64,000 nucleotides of DNA from an uncultured Candidatus Actinomarina sp. GTDB lineage: Bacteria > Actinomycetota > Acidimicrobiia > Actinomarinales > Actinomarinaceae. Of this stretch, positions 8,568 to 18,493 are shown in pieces. The notes below the pieces were generated by a model, which had not been told where the DNA came from, did not search any database, and saw nothing but the letters and a program-made list of their open reading frames with translations. The position numbers were made by a program, and so were the translations under genes. Each line of letters opens with the position of its first letter. Within the stretch, counting starts at the first letter, position 1. Location of the stretch: the NCBI GenBank assembly GCA_902587025.1, contig CACIJJ010000003.1:1-64000 (forward strand), in the 5' to 3' direction.

Positions 8568-8962
8568 TGCAGACAACAAGAACTGATTGGGGAAGACGTC
8601 AACCACCTGTTGGTGGGTCTAGCTTTGAGCTCCAAGCGTGGTTTTTTATGAGGGTAAGTGGACTTGTACTTGTATTTCTTGCTGTTTGGCATATGTTCAT
8701 TATGCATGTCTTTAACGACACGTTGAACTTGGATTATGATTTTGTGGCGGCAAGGTGGGAAACTCCTTACTGGAGAGCATTTGATTGGCTTTTATTAACA
8801 TTAAGCCTTTTACATGGAACAAATGGATTGAGGGTAGTTATTCATGACAATCTAGCTGATAAAACAATTCGAAAACTTGCACACGGTGCTCTTTACAGTA
8901 CATCTTTAATTTTCTTTATAATAGGAACATATGCAATTGTTGCATTTGTAAGACAAGTATGA
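8567..8962 (+). CDS. sdhD: Succinate dehydrogenase membrane anchor SdhD
   Basis: Second membrane anchor of complex II, 131 residues with three helices at about 25-45, 70-90 and 108-128. His83 in LLHGTNGLRVV matches the position of a heme or quinone-site histidine in this family. I start it at the ATG at 8567, overlapping the sdhC stop (TAATG); a TTG at 8552 in the same frame lies inside sdhC. The TGA overlaps the sdhA ATG by 4 nt. Confidence 0.9.
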   Translation: MQTTRTDWGRRQPPVGGSSFELQAWFFMRVSGLVLVFLAVWHMFIMHVFNDTLNLDYDFVAARWETPYWRAFDWLLLTLSLLHGTNGLRVVIHDNLADKTIRKLAHGALYSTSLIFFIIGTYAIVAFVRQV

Positions 8963-10701
8963 AAATAGTTAAACATTCATTTGATGGAGTAATCGTCGGT
9001 GCTGGTGGAGCAGGCCTTAGGGCTGCAATTGAAGCAGCACCGCATATGAAGCTTGCTGTCATAACAAAACTTTATCCTACAAGATCTCACACAGGTGCAG
9101 CTCAAGGTGGGATGAGTGCCGCTCTTGCAAATGTTGAAGAAGATAACTGGAACTGGCATGCTTTTGATACCGTCAAAGGTTCAGATTACCTTGCAGACCA
9201 ACCTGCAGTAGATATTTTATGTAAAGAGGCAATTGATGCCGTGATAGAATTGGAACACTGGGGATTACCATTTAGTCGATTAGATAATGGAAAAATTGCA
9301 CAAAGAAGGTTTGGTGGTCACACTGTAAAAGAAGGAGAGTCTCCTGCTTTCAGAGCTTGTTATGCAGCTGACAGAACTGGTCATATGATTCTTCAGACTC
9401 TATATCAAAAATGTGTCTCTATGGGAGTAACTTTTTTTGATGAATTTCAAGTTCTAGATATCAAGATTGAGGATGGTATCTGCCAGGGTGTTATTGCTTA
9501 TGAATTAGCAACAGGTGATATACATATTTTTGAAACCAGAGCAGTTACATTTGCAACTGGTGGATTTGGTAAAATATTTAAAGTTAGCTCTAATGCTCAC
9601 TCATTAACTGGTGATGGACCAGGGATTCTCTATCAAAAAGGTATACCTTTGGAAGATATGGAGTTTTATCAATTTCATCCAACTGGAATATATAGATTAG
9701 GTATTTTGCTTTCAGAGGCAGCGAGAGGTGAGGGTGGAATTCTAAGAAATAAAGATGGAGAAAGATTTATGGAAAGATATGCTCCATCAATTAAAGATTT
9801 AGCACCTAGGGATATGGTTTCTAGAGCTATAGCTACTGAAATAAGTGAAGGTAATGGTGCGGGTCCAGATAGCGATTACGTTTATTTAGATTTGACTCAC
9901 CTTGGTGCAGAGACAATAAAGAAAAAATTACCTGACATAACCGATTTTGTTAGAACATATGTGAAAATTGAACCGATTGAAGAACCTATACCTGTTCAAC
10001 CTACAGCACACTACGCTATGGGAGGCATCCCAACAGATGTTTATTCACGTGTACTTAGTGATGAAAAAGGAACAGTTCTACCAGGAGTTTATGCTGCTGG
10101 AGAAGCAGCATGTGTAAGTGTTCATGGTGCAAATAGATTAGGTACTAATTCACTCCTAGATATAGTTGTTTTTGGTAAAAGAGCAGGTCAAAGCATGGTT
10201 GATTACGTAACTCAAACAAAACCAAACAGCATTAGTGACAGTGCCTCTGATGATCTTTCGAAAAAGATACAAAATCTTATTGATAAAGAACATACTGATG
10301 AATTTTCTGTAGCAAATATTAGAAAAGACCTTCAAGAATCTATGGAAGAGAATGCAAAAATATTTAGAACTAAAGAGACTTTAGAAAAACAAACAGAGAT
10401 ATTGGAAGAATTAAGAGACAGATACGAAAATGTAACAATTTTCGATAAGAGTAAAGTTCATAATTCAGAGCTTGTCGAGGCTATTGAGTTAGATTACCTA
10501 TTAGATATGTCTGAGGCTACTGTAGCAAGCGCACTTGCTCGCAATGAGTCAAGAGGGGCTCACTCAAGACAAGATTTTCCTGATCGTGATGATACAAACT
10601 TTATGAAACATTCCTTTGCGTTTAAAAAAGATAACACAGCAAATCTTAAGTACAAAGATGTAGAATTAGGAAAATATGAACCAATGGAACGTAAATACTA
10701 A
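8959..10701 (+). CDS. sdhA: Succinate dehydrogenase flavoprotein subunit SdhA
   Basis: Catalytic subunit that oxidises succinate to fumarate on covalently bound FAD, at the cytoplasmic face of the membrane. It has the dinucleotide-binding GAGGAG at residues 14-19, the flavinylated His44 in RSHTGAAQGG, the HPTGIY substrate-binding region and the GANRLGTNSLLD block near the end of the FAD domain. Its 580 residues match full-length SdhA with the C-terminal helical domain. It is coupled to sdhD (ATGA) and to sdhB (TAATG). Confidence 0.97.
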   Translation: MKIVKHSFDGVIVGAGGAGLRAAIEAAPHMKLAVITKLYPTRSHTGAAQGGMSAALANVEEDNWNWHAFDTVKGSDYLADQPAVDILCKEAIDAVIELEHWGLPFSRLDNGKIAQRRFGGHTVKEGESPAFRACYAADRTGHMILQTLYQKCVSMGVTFFDEFQVLDIKIEDGICQGVIAYELATGDIHIFETRAVTFATGGFGKIFKVSSNAHSLTGDGPGILYQKGIPLEDMEFYQFHPTGIYRLGILLSEAARGEGGILRNKDGERFMERYAPSIKDLAPRDMVSRAIATEISEGNGAGPDSDYVYLDLTHLGAETIKKKLPDITDFVRTYVKIEPIEEPIPVQPTAHYAMGGIPTDVYSRVLSDEKGTVLPGVYAAGEAACVSVHGANRLGTNSLLDIVVFGKRAGQSMVDYVTQTKPNSISDSASDDLSKKIQNLIDKEHTDEFSVANIRKDLQESMEENAKIFRTKETLEKQTEILEELRDRYENVTIFDKSKVHNSELVEAIELDYLLDMSEATVASALARNESRGAHSRQDFPDRDDTNFMKHSFAFKKDNTANLKYKDVELGKYEPMERKY

Positions 10702-11396
10702 TGGATATTAATTTAAAAATTCTAAGGTATGATCCAGAATCAGATAGAAAAGGGCACTGGGAAAACTATATAGTAGATGCTGAACCTGAAGAAAGAATTC
10801 TGGATTTATTACACAAAATTAAATGGTTTGAAGATGGTTCGCTTTCATTTAGAAGATCTTGTGCTCACGGAGTATGTGGTTCTGATGCAATGGTTATCAA
10901 CGGTGAAAATATGCTTGCTTGCCAGGTATTAGTTAAAGAAGTTGGAAATCCTATAAAAATTGAACCGATACGTGGCCTTCCCGTTGTCAAGGATTTGATT
11001 GTTGATATGGAACCATTTTTTGATAGTTATAAAAAGGTGATGCCTTATCTCATTAATGAAAAAGAACCTGGAGATAGAGAAAGATTACAGTCTCCAGAAG
11101 ATAGAGATAAGTTTGAAGATACTACAAAATGTATTTTGTGTGCAGCGTGTACAACTAGCTGTCCTGTATTTTGGACTGCAGATACATATGTTGGGCCGGC
11201 AGCAATCGTAAATGCACACAGATTTGTTTTTGATTCTAGAGATGAAGGTACAAAGCAAAGGCTTGAAATTTTGAAAGATGTCAATGGTGCATTTAGATGT
11301 AGAACAGCATTCAACTGTACATCAGCGTGTCCACGAGGCATACAAGTAACAAAAGCAATTGAGGACATCAAGCGAGAAACACTCTTAAATAGTTAA
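10701..11396 (+). CDS. sdhB: Succinate dehydrogenase iron-sulfur subunit SdhB
   Basis: Passes electrons from FAD to quinone through three clusters. The [2Fe-2S] ligands are Cys54, Cys59, Asp62 (Asp at the third position, as in E. coli SdhB) and Cys74. The [4Fe-4S]/[3Fe-4S] ligands are in CILCAACTTSCP (Cys144, 147, 150, 154) and CRTAFNCTSACP (Cys200, 206, 210). At 231 residues it has the normal length. Its TAA overlaps the ATG of the small SCP2-like gene. Confidence 0.97.
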   Translation: MDINLKILRYDPESDRKGHWENYIVDAEPEERILDLLHKIKWFEDGSLSFRRSCAHGVCGSDAMVINGENMLACQVLVKEVGNPIKIEPIRGLPVVKDLIVDMEPFFDSYKKVMPYLINEKEPGDRERLQSPEDRDKFEDTTKCILCAACTTSCPVFWTADTYVGPAAIVNAHRFVFDSRDEGTKQRLEILKDVNGAFRCRTAFNCTSACPRGIQVTKAIEDIKRETLLNS

Positions 11397-11686
11397 TGAC
11401 TGACCTAAATAGTGATATTGAAGAAGTTATAAAGAATTTAAAACTTTCTGAAAAAAAATCGTTAAACAATATATATCTTCAATTGATAGATGAACAAGAC
11501 GAAAACACGTTTATAAATTTAGATACCGGAGAAATTACAAAAGAACTTTCTCACAATAATTATGGATTAATAATAAAAATGTCTGTACAAACATTTAATG
11601 AATTAAAAAATAATGAAAAACACCCAGAAGATTTAATGTTTGAAGAGAAAATCAAGATTTCTGGAGATCTTAAGTTATTACAGTAA
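11396..11686 (+). CDS. Small SCP2-like (sterol carrier protein fold) protein
   Basis: A 96-residue soluble protein translated with sdhB through a 1-nt overlap. The second half, alternating strands (YGLIIKMS), a short helix (VQTFNELKNN) and the closing KIKISGDLKLL, follows the C-terminal pattern of SCP2 lipid-binding domains, where a segment like 'G-x-I-x-I-x-G-D' ends the fold. The N-terminal helix is charged and could be a regulatory extension. The function is unknown; a lipid or quinone-binding role beside complex II is a guess. Last gene before the terminator. Confidence 0.55.
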   Translation: MTDLNSDIEEVIKNLKLSEKKSLNNIYLQLIDEQDENTFINLDTGEITKELSHNNYGLIIKMSVQTFNELKNNEKHPEDLMFEEKIKISGDLKLLQ

Positions 11687-11689
11687 AAA

Positions 11690-11714
11690 GAAAAGACGGC
11701 TAAGCCGTCTTTTC
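11690..11714. terminator. Bidirectional intrinsic terminator between sdh operon and hup
   Basis: A perfect 11-bp inverted repeat GAAAAGACGGC / GCCGTCTTTTC separated by TAA. The T-run on the 3' arm in both directions lets it end the plus-strand sdh transcript and the minus-strand hup transcript. Confidence 0.85.
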
Positions 11715-11733
11715 AAATGATTAAAATCAAGAA

Positions 11734-12006
11734 TTAGTTCAAACTATCTTTTAATCCTTTTGCAGCTTTAAAAGCTGGTGCATTTTTTGCAGCAATCTGG
11801 ATTGTTTCTCCAGTTGCTGGATTTCTACCCTGTCTAGCAGCCCTGTATCTTGACTCAAACTGTCCAAATCCAGCAATACTTACTTTATCGCCATTCTTCA
11901 TACCGTTTGTTATGCCATCAAAAACTGCGTCAACAGCTGCTTTTGCCTCTGATTGTGACAATCCTACTTCTGATGCAACTACGCTTGCCAATTGGTCTTT
12001 ATTCAT
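11734..12006 (-). CDS. hup: HU-type histone-like DNA-binding protein
   Basis: Nucleoid protein that bends and compacts DNA. The 90 residues show the complete HU fold: an N-terminal helical pair (MNKDQLASVVASEVGLS), GFGQFESRYRAARQGRNPATGE with the DNA-wrapping arm, and PAFKAAKGLKDSLN at the end. It lacks the long Lys/Ala-rich C-terminal tail found in mycobacterial HupB, so it is the short form. It has its own TATAAT and a ribosome-binding site (AAAGAAAGG) and ends at the shared bidirectional terminator. Confidence 0.95.
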   Translation of the reverse strand: MNKDQLASVVASEVGLSQSEAKAAVDAVFDGITNGMKNGDKVSIAGFGQFESRYRAARQGRNPATGETIQIAAKNAPAFKAAKGLKDSLN

Positions 12007-12040
12007 AGCTGTTTTGCCTTTCTTTAATATTCTTAAGGCA

Positions 12041-12046
12041 ATTATA
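12041..12046 (-). promoter_or_regulatory. hup: -10 box of hup promoter
   Basis: Consensus TATAAT on the minus strand about 34 nt upstream of the hup ATG, with the ribosome-binding site AAAGAAAGG between. It lies in the 105-base gap after mdh, which otherwise holds only AT-rich runs and no stable hairpin. Confidence 0.5.
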
Positions 12047-12111
12047 GTTTTTTTATTAAAAATATCTCAAAAATACAATAAATATTGGGTTTTTTTTCAA
12101 AAAGACTGATT

Positions 12112-13050
12112 TTATTGATTTTTTATGTTATTGAGCTCTTCAACCTTAGCTTTTACAGCGTTTGATGCATCAATTAGTGCATTTTTTTCAGGTTCGGTAA
12201 GTTCAAATTCTACTACTTCTGTGACACCATTTTTACCTAGTTTTGCAGGCACTCCTAGATATACGTCATCAATACCGTATTGACCTTCAAGCCAAGCACA
12301 AACAGGAAATATTTCATCTGAATTGTTTACTATTGATTTAACCATGACTGCAGCTGAAGAAGCCGGAGCAAAATATGCACTCCCAGTTTTTAGCAATCCA
12401 ACAATTTCAGCACCTCCATTAGAAGTTTTCTCAACCAGCTCATTTATATCAGATTCACTCAAAATATCTGTAAGAGGTTCTCCTTTCACCGTACAAAGTG
12501 ATGGAACAGGGACCATTGTTTCTCCGTGGCTTCCTAAGGTTAGTGCGTATACATCAGAGGTATCAACTGAAAGCTTTTCAGCGATAAAGTATGCGAACCT
12601 CGATGAATCTAAAATTCCTGCTTGTCCCATGACTTTATTTTTAGGCAAACCAGAAACGTCTGAAGCAAGAGTAGTCATTTGATCAAGTGGATTCGTCACA
12701 ACAATGATCGAAGGATTGTCAGAATACTTTAATATTTCCTCAGTCACGCCTTCAACAATTTTTGCATTTACCTCTAACAAATCCATTCGAGACATTCCTG
12801 GCTTACGTGGTAAACCAGCAGTTATAACGACTACATCACTTCCTTCTGTGTCCTTATAATCATTAGTTCCTATTAGTTTTGTGTTAAATTGTTCAACAAA
12901 TCGTGACTGATTGATATCTAGGGCAAGCCCTTGAGGAAGGCCTTCAACAATATCTGTCATTACGACTTCTTGTACAATATCGTACTCAGCTATTCTTAAC
13001 GCTGTCATCGATCCATACTTTCCAGCTCCGACAACTGTAACCTTATTCAT
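12112..13050 (-). CDS. mdh: Malate dehydrogenase (LDH-like type)
   Basis: NAD-dependent oxidation of malate to oxaloacetate. The Rossmann motif GAGKYG is at residues 8-13 and Asp33 ends the second strand (NAD preference). The malate-specific arginines are Arg82 and Arg88 in the LPRKPGMSR loop, with Arg151, the catalytic Asp148/His175 pair (LGSHGETMV) and Asn120. The Arg at 82 rather than Gln separates it from lactate dehydrogenase. Length 312 is normal for this bacterial type, which differs from the longer cytosolic-type Mdh of many high-GC actinobacteria. It follows icd by 3 nt as the last gene of sucC-sucD-icd-mdh. Confidence 0.95.
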   Translation of the reverse strand: MNKVTVVGAGKYGSMTALRIAEYDIVQEVVMTDIVEGLPQGLALDINQSRFVEQFNTKLIGTNDYKDTEGSDVVVITAGLPRKPGMSRMDLLEVNAKIVEGVTEEILKYSDNPSIIVVTNPLDQMTTLASDVSGLPKNKVMGQAGILDSSRFAYFIAEKLSVDTSDVYALTLGSHGETMVPVPSLCTVKGEPLTDILSESDINELVEKTSNGGAEIVGLLKTGSAYFAPASSAAVMVKSIVNNSDEIFPVCAWLEGQYGIDDVYLGVPAKLGKNGVTEVVEFELTEPEKNALIDASNAVKAKVEELNNIKNQ

Positions 13051-13053
13051 TTA

Positions 13054-14301
13054 CTACTTCTCCTTTTTTGAAGTTTTCATATTACTGATTAAAGCATTTG
13101 CAAATTCTGATGAAGAGAGAATTTTTTTGACACTTCTTCCTCGAGCAAGATCATAAGTTACTTTTCCTTCGAGAATTGTTTTCTCCATTGAGTTAACAAT
13201 TAGATCAGCAGCACTATTCCAACCCATATATCGAAACATCATTACTCCTGACAAAATTAATGATCCTGGATTTGTTTTATCTTGACCAGCATATTTAGGA
13301 GCAGTACCATGTGTTGCTTCAAAAACTGCTTTTCCATTTTCATAGTTTATGTTTCCTCCAGGACTGATACCAATGCCCCCTATTTGAGCTGCTAAGGCGT
13401 CAGAAGCATAATCTCCATTGAGATTCGTTGTAGCGATTACATCAAACATTTGTGGTTTAATTAAGATTTGCTGTAAAAATGCATCTGCAATAACATCTTG
13501 TACTAATATTTTATCTCCAGGATCACCACCACAATCCTCCCATGAAACTGCAACATCTGAAAACTCTGACTTTACAAGGTCGTAACCCCATTTTCTAAAT
13601 GCACCTTCAGTAAACTTCATAATGTTACCTTTATGCACTAAAGCAACATTTTTTTTATCATTTTCTACGGCATAATTTAGTGCTGCTCTTATCAGCCTTT
13701 CTGAAGCAGTCTGAGATATTGGTTTTATTCCAATCCCACTGTCTATTCTTATATCCCATCCAAATTCCTGTTTTAAAAAATTATTTAGTTTTTCAACGTC
13801 TTCTGAGGAGTTTTCTAGTTCTTTTCCTGCATAGACATCTTCGGTGTTTTCTCTAAATAAAGTGATATCTACATCTTGTGGATTTTTTGTAGGAGTTTGA
13901 ATGCCTTTGAAATATTTGATAGGCCTCAAGCAAACATATAAATCAAGCTCTTGTCTTATTGCAACATTGATAGATCTTATTCCTTCACCTACAGGTGTAG
14001 TTAATGGACCTTTTATACCCACACCATATTCATTAAATGTTTCTAAAGTTTTATCAGGAAGCCACTCAGAAGTTGTATCATAAGCTTTTTGACCTGCTAA
14101 AACTTCTATCCAATTAATCTTTCTATCATTTTTGTAAGTTTTTTCGACTGCAGCATCAAAAACCTTTTTTGCAGCTGGCCAAATATCAATACCAATTCCA
14201 TCTCCCTCAATGAAAGGAACAGTAGGATTGTCTGTATCAAAAGATTTTCTTGTTTCCTGAATAGCATTAATTAGATCTGTTCTTTTTAGGTTTTCAGCCA
14301 T
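13054..14301 (-). CDS. icd: Isocitrate dehydrogenase (NADP, homodimeric)
   Basis: Oxidative decarboxylation of isocitrate to 2-oxoglutarate. The 415 residues align throughout with E. coli Icd: the substrate loop [21 protein letters not shown] with the phosphorylatable Ser, the [11 protein letters not shown] motif and [17 protein letters not shown] with the Lys-Tyr pair that binds the NADP 2'-phosphate. The Tyr/Arg of TYDLAR near the end is a second NADP determinant. This is the short E. coli-like type, not the monomeric ~740-residue Icd of many actinobacteria. It overlaps sucD by 8 nt. Confidence 0.96.
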   Translation of the reverse strand: MAENLKRTDLINAIQETRKSFDTDNPTVPFIEGDGIGIDIWPAAKKVFDAAVEKTYKNDRKINWIEVLAGQKAYDTTSEWLPDKTLETFNEYGVGIKGPLTTPVGEGIRSINVAIRQELDLYVCLRPIKYFKGIQTPTKNPQDVDITLFRENTEDVYAGKELENSSEDVEKLNNFLKQEFGWDIRIDSGIGIKPISQTASERLIRAALNYAVENDKKNVALVHKGNIMKFTEGAFRKWGYDLVKSEFSDVAVSWEDCGGDPGDKILVQDVIADAFLQQILIKPQMFDVIATTNLNGDYASDALAAQIGGIGISPGGNINYENGKAVFEATHGTAPKYAGQDKTNPGSLILSGVMMFRYMGWNSAADLIVNSMEKTILEGKVTYDLARGRSVKKILSSSEFANALISNMKTSKKEK

Positions 14302-15169
14302 TTATAACATCCTTCATTGCTTTTCCTATTTCAGTTGGCGTCTTAACAACTATTGCACCAGCATCAGTTAAAGCTTGAATTTTGGCTTCAGCGGTGCCTT
14401 TGTTGCCTGAAACAATTGCTCCAGCATGGCCCATTTTTTTACCAGGAGGTGCCGTTACTCCAGCTATATATGACACAACAGGTTTTGTGACATTTTGTTT
14501 AATAAAATCTGCTGCTTCCTCTTCAGCTGTACCACCAATCTCTCCAATCATAACGATACCTTCTGTTTCACTATCTGCTTGAAATTTCTCAATTACATCT
14601 ATGAATGACATTCCAGGTACTGGATCTCCACCAATACCTATACACGTTGATTGTCCAATATTAAGATTTGTTAACTCATGAACAGCTTGATAAGTCAAAG
14701 TTCCTGACCTTGAAACTACTCCTATATTTCCCGGCAATGTAATTTCGTGAGGCATAATTCCAACATTTGCCTTACCCGGTGATATTAAACCTGGACAATT
14801 TGGACCTAAAAGAGATGCATTTGTTTCTTTTTTCAGAATGTCATACATTTCAGCTTCATCTTTTGCCGGTATTCCTTCAGTTATACATACTATTAAGTCA
14901 CATCCACCAAATGCAGCTTCTAACACTGCATCTTTTGCAAATGCAGGTGGGACAAAGGTGAGAGCAACATTAGCATCTGTTTCACTGACAGCTTTTTCAA
15001 CATCATCAAATATAGGAATGCCCTCAACATTTTCCCCACCTTTTCCTGGTCTTGTTCCAGCTACAATTTTGGTTCCATAATCTCTATTTCTCAGAGCATG
15101 AAATTGGCCTTCTCTACCAGTCAGACCTTGTACTACAACTTTTGTATTTTCATCTATGAGAATTGACAT
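14294..15169 (-). CDS. sucD: Succinyl-CoA synthetase alpha subunit
   Basis: Substrate-level phosphorylation step of the TCA cycle, in complex with SucC. It has an N-terminal CoA-binding Rossmann domain ([16 protein letters not shown]), the [12 protein letters not shown] block and the phosphohistidine His248 in the GHAGAIVSG loop. Length 291 is standard. It starts one base after the sucC stop and overlaps icd by 8 nt, so the two subunits are made in equal amounts. Confidence 0.97.
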   Translation of the reverse strand: MSILIDENTKVVVQGLTGREGQFHALRNRDYGTKIVAGTRPGKGGENVEGIPIFDDVEKAVSETDANVALTFVPPAFAKDAVLEAAFGGCDLIVCITEGIPAKDEAEMYDILKKETNASLLGPNCPGLISPGKANVGIMPHEITLPGNIGVVSRSGTLTYQAVHELTNLNIGQSTCIGIGGDPVPGMSFIDVIEKFQADSETEGIVMIGEIGGTAEEEAADFIKQNVTKPVVSYIAGVTAPPGKKMGHAGAIVSGNKGTAEAKIQALTDAGAIVVKTPTEIGKAMKDVING

Positions 15170-16303
15170 TTATAGACCTTTATGAACTGCCAATTTTGCA
15201 GCAGAATCCATTGACTCTTCTATGAATATTTTTTCATTAGGGTTTGCTTTTAATATCTCTAGTCCTTCTAAAGAATTTGTTCCGTCTAACCTAATGATAA
15301 TTGGCCATACAAGTTCTTTTCCTTTAGTTGCCTCGATTATTCCTTCAGCAACTAAATCACACCTTGTTATTCCACCAAATATATTTATCAATACTGACTT
15401 TACATTTTGATCAGCCTCTAAAACTTCAAGAGCAGAACTTACAGTCTCAGCTTTTGCTCCGCCACCAATATCAAGAAAGTTTGCTGCTTTACCACCATTT
15501 TCAGCAACAACATCAAGTGTAGACATGACTAAACCTGCACCGTTTCCAATAATTCCAACAGATCCATCAAGTTTTATAAAATTTAAACCTTTTTCTTTCG
15601 CATTTTTCTCGGATTCAGGAATTGGTATTTCTTGTTCAAAATCATCAAAATATGGATGTTTATATTTTGCATTCATATCTAATGATACTTTTGAATCAAG
15701 TGCCATTACTCCATCGTCTGTAATTGCAAGAGGATTGACCTCTACAAGATCACAATCTCCTTCTGTGAACATCAAATACAAGTTTTTTATTATTTCAGAA
15801 AGACTTTCTTCATGATCTTTATTCAAATTAGCTTTATTAATCAATTCGGAAATAGTTGATGACATTAATTTTTCTGATGGACTTACATGAAACTTAACTA
15901 AGTCATCTGGATTTTCCTCTGCAACTTGTTCAATGTCCATACCTCCTTTAGCACTCAACATAATTAGATATTTTTTTTCTGACCTGTCTAAAGTAAACGA
16001 GATATAGTATTCCTCCAAAATATTTGAGGCTTCCTCTAAGAGAAGAATTTCTACCTTGTGGCCTTTTATATCCATACCTAATATTTCTTCAGAATATTGT
16101 GATAACTCGTTAATATCTTTAGCTACCTTGATACCCCCCGCTTTTCCTCTTCCCCCGACTTGTACCTGGGCTTTAACAACAACGGGAAAATTGAGATTAA
16201 TTGGGTCATTTAAATCATTTAGGTTTTTAATTAGTTTTGAATTGGGATGATTTATATTAAATTTTTGATATAAAGATTTTCCTTGATATTCAAATAAGTC
16301 CAT
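15170..16303 (-). CDS. sucC: Succinyl-CoA synthetase beta subunit
   Basis: Nucleotide-binding ATP-grasp subunit that pairs with SucD. The ATP-grasp start DLFEYQGKSLYQKF, the glycine-rich loop VQVGGRGKAGGI near residue 48, the metal-binding EVNPLAI and the C-terminal GNGAGLVM...DIGGGA and INIFGGITRCD motifs are all present. At 377 residues it is close to the usual 385-400. First gene of the TCA operon, with a GGGGGAG ribosome-binding site just upstream of its ATG and TATAAT further upstream. Confidence 0.97.
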   Translation of the reverse strand: MDLFEYQGKSLYQKFNINHPNSKLIKNLNDLNDPINLNFPVVVKAQVQVGGRGKAGGIKVAKDINELSQYSEEILGMDIKGHKVEILLLEEASNILEEYYISFTLDRSEKKYLIMLSAKGGMDIEQVAEENPDDLVKFHVSPSEKLMSSTISELINKANLNKDHEESLSEIIKNLYLMFTEGDCDLVEVNPLAITDDGVMALDSKVSLDMNAKYKHPYFDDFEQEIPIPESEKNAKEKGLNFIKLDGSVGIIGNGAGLVMSTLDVVAENGGKAANFLDIGGGAKAETVSSALEVLEADQNVKSVLINIFGGITRCDLVAEGIIEATKGKELVWPIIIRLDGTNSLEGLEILKANPNEKIFIEESMDSAAKLAVHKGL

Positions 16304-16317
16304 TACTCCCCCAAAAG

Positions 16318-16323
16318 ATTATA
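16318..16323 (-). promoter_or_regulatory. -10 box of sucC-sucD-icd-mdh promoter
   Basis: Consensus TATAAT on the minus strand in the 47-base gap between pcrA and sucC, about 14 nt before the sucC ATG, with a GGGGGAG ribosome-binding site in between. The TCA operon can therefore be transcribed separately from pcrA. Confidence 0.45.
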
Positions 16324-16350
16324 TATTACCAAGTTCAAATATTAAAGATA

Positions 16351-18483
16351 TCATTCAAATATTATTGGGGCCCATTCAATATCTAAATGTTTGATTCCAT
16401 GCTCTCCACCAAAGTTAACTGTGATCTCGTTACCATTTACTTCTTCAACAATTCCCGAACCATATTTTTCATGTATCACTTTCTTTCCGAGAGAACCTAC
16501 AGAATTACTTTTGTTATCGGTTGATTCTTGATGAATTTTAATTTCTTTCAAATAGGGTTTAGCTTCATCGATGAATCTGCTTGGAAGATAATAATTTGTT
16601 CCTCCCCACATAGTTCTGGTATTTGAATATGTTAAATAAAGCTTTTTTTCAGCCCTCGTCATCCCAACATAACAAAGTCTTCTTTCTTCTTGTATTTCAA
16701 AATCAGTTTCAGATCTTTGACTAGGAAATATGTTTTCCTCCATCCCAGTCATGAATACTACCGGGAACTCCAATCCTTTAGCATTATGTAGTGTCATAAG
16801 CAGAATTCTATCTTCTTTGTGTACATCGTCTGAATCTGTGAAAAGTGCAATTGATTCTAAATAGTCTCTTAGAACTGTAAATGGATCTTCTATGTCTTCT
16901 TCATATAAATTTTCAAATTCAAATGCTGAAGTAAGTAATTCATCAAGATTTTCTAATCTCATTTGAGAGTCTAAAGTTCCTTCTTTAACTAATTCATCTT
17001 TGTAGCCTGTTAATTCTAAAGTTTTTGAAATTGTTTCTGAAGGGCCCTGCAATGCAAAGGATTTCAATTCATTAATTATCTCTTTGAAATTATTTATTTG
17101 TTTTTTTACCCTGTCAGATAAATTATTTATTTCATCTAGGTTTTCTATAGATTTTGATAAAGAAATCTCATTTTTGTTTGCGTAATCTCTTAATTTCTGA
17201 AGTGTTGACTCCCCAATTCCTCTTTTGGGAACATTTAATATTCTCTCAAATGAGACTGTATCTTCAGGATTTATTAAGTAATTTAAATATGCAAGAATAT
17301 CTTTAATCTCCTTCCTGTCGTAAAATCTCACATTACCAACAACCTTGTAACTTAAACTTAATTTTCTTAACTCTTCTTCAAAGAGTCTTGATTGATTATT
17401 TGTTCTATAAAAAATAGCAATTTCAGTAAACGCTTTATCTTCTAAAAGTTTATTTATTTGTTCAGCTATCCATCTTGATTCATCTCTTTCAGAGTTGAAT
17501 TCAACTAAATTTACATCTAATCCTTCGTCATTATCAGTCCATAATTTTTTATCTTTTTTTCTTGGATTGTTTGAAATTACCGCATTTGCAATATCTAAAA
17601 TTTTTTGGGAAGACCTATAATTTTTTTCTAAAGATATAACTTTTGCATTCTTAAAGTCACTTTCAAACTCTTCAATATTTCTAATATCCGCACCCCTAAA
17701 TGCATATATGCTTTGATCAGAATCCCCAACAACACAGATATTCTTATGTTTTGATGCAAGTAGTTCAACAAGACGATATTGCACCATATTAGTATCTTGA
17801 TACTCGTCGATCATTATGTATTGAAATTTTGAAGACCAGTAATTTAGTGACTTGTCACTAGTCTCAAGAAGTTCTACTGCTTTAATTAGTAAGTCATCAA
17901 AATCCATTGAGTTAGCTAGCATAAGTTTTTTCTGATACGATGAATAAATCTCTGCGACTTTTACATCAAAAAACGATTGTGCAAATTCAACAGCTTCTCC
18001 AGGTAAGATCCTTTGATTTTTTAAAGATGAGATGTGTGCTTGTATTCTTTTTGGAGAATATTGTTTTGTGTCAATATCTGAATCTCGCATACAATTACGA
18101 ACTAATTTTGTAGAGTCGCTTTGGTCGTAAATAGTAAAATTATTATTAAAGCCAATCAGATGGCCATGTATTCTTAACATTTTGACACAAAGACTATGAA
18201 ACGTAGATATCCATTTCGGAGACAACTCAAGATTTAGTAAATCACTTATTCTATCTTTCATTTCATTTGCAGCTTTATTTGTAAATGTAATAGCCAACAC
18301 ATTTTCAAAATTTATCCCATATGTTTTTATTAAATGTGCATATCTGTAAGTTAAGACTCTTGTTTTACCTGAACCTGCCCCAGCAATAATGAGTAAAGGA
18401 CCATTAATATTTTCAATCGCTTCTTTTTGTTCATTATTTAGCAATCCTGACCATTCTTCAGGAAGTGGTTTTAATTTATTCAT
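16351..18483 (-). CDS. pcrA: PcrA/UvrD-type superfamily 1 DNA helicase
   Basis: ATP-dependent 3'-5' helicase for DNA repair and replication-fork upkeep. Walker A AGAGSGKT is at residues 34-41. It also shows TFTNKAANEMKDRI (motif Ia), DEYQDTN (motif II), GDSDQSIYAFRGAD (motif III), NYRSSQ (motif IV) and TLHNAKGLEFPVVF / RRLCYVGMTRAEK (motifs V and VI). The C-terminus ends with a small Tudor-like domain (GKKVIHEKYGSGIVEEV), as in PcrA. The 710 residues match PcrA length. It lies 10 nt after trpS. Confidence 0.96.
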   Translation of the reverse strand: MNKLKPLPEEWSGLLNNEQKEAIENINGPLLIIAGAGSGKTRVLTYRYAHLIKTYGINFENVLAITFTNKAANEMKDRISDLLNLELSPKWISTFHSLCVKMLRIHGHLIGFNNNFTIYDQSDSTKLVRNCMRDSDIDTKQYSPKRIQAHISSLKNQRILPGEAVEFAQSFFDVKVAEIYSSYQKKLMLANSMDFDDLLIKAVELLETSDKSLNYWSSKFQYIMIDEYQDTNMVQYRLVELLASKHKNICVVGDSDQSIYAFRGADIRNIEEFESDFKNAKVISLEKNYRSSQKILDIANAVISNNPRKKDKKLWTDNDEGLDVNLVEFNSERDESRWIAEQINKLLEDKAFTEIAIFYRTNNQSRLFEEELRKLSLSYKVVGNVRFYDRKEIKDILAYLNYLINPEDTVSFERILNVPKRGIGESTLQKLRDYANKNEISLSKSIENLDEINNLSDRVKKQINNFKEIINELKSFALQGPSETISKTLELTGYKDELVKEGTLDSQMRLENLDELLTSAFEFENLYEEDIEDPFTVLRDYLESIALFTDSDDVHKEDRILLMTLHNAKGLEFPVVFMTGMEENIFPSQRSETDFEIQEERRLCYVGMTRAEKKLYLTYSNTRTMWGGTNYYLPSRFIDEAKPYLKEIKIHQESTDNKSNSVGSLGKKVIHEKYGSGIVEEVNGNEITVNFGGEHGIKHLDIEWAPIIFE

Positions 18484-18493
18484 ACCCTAGGAA

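Noticed and set aside
12007-12111. Terminator after mdh in the AT-rich gap
   Set aside because: Only runs of A and T; no stable stem could be found.
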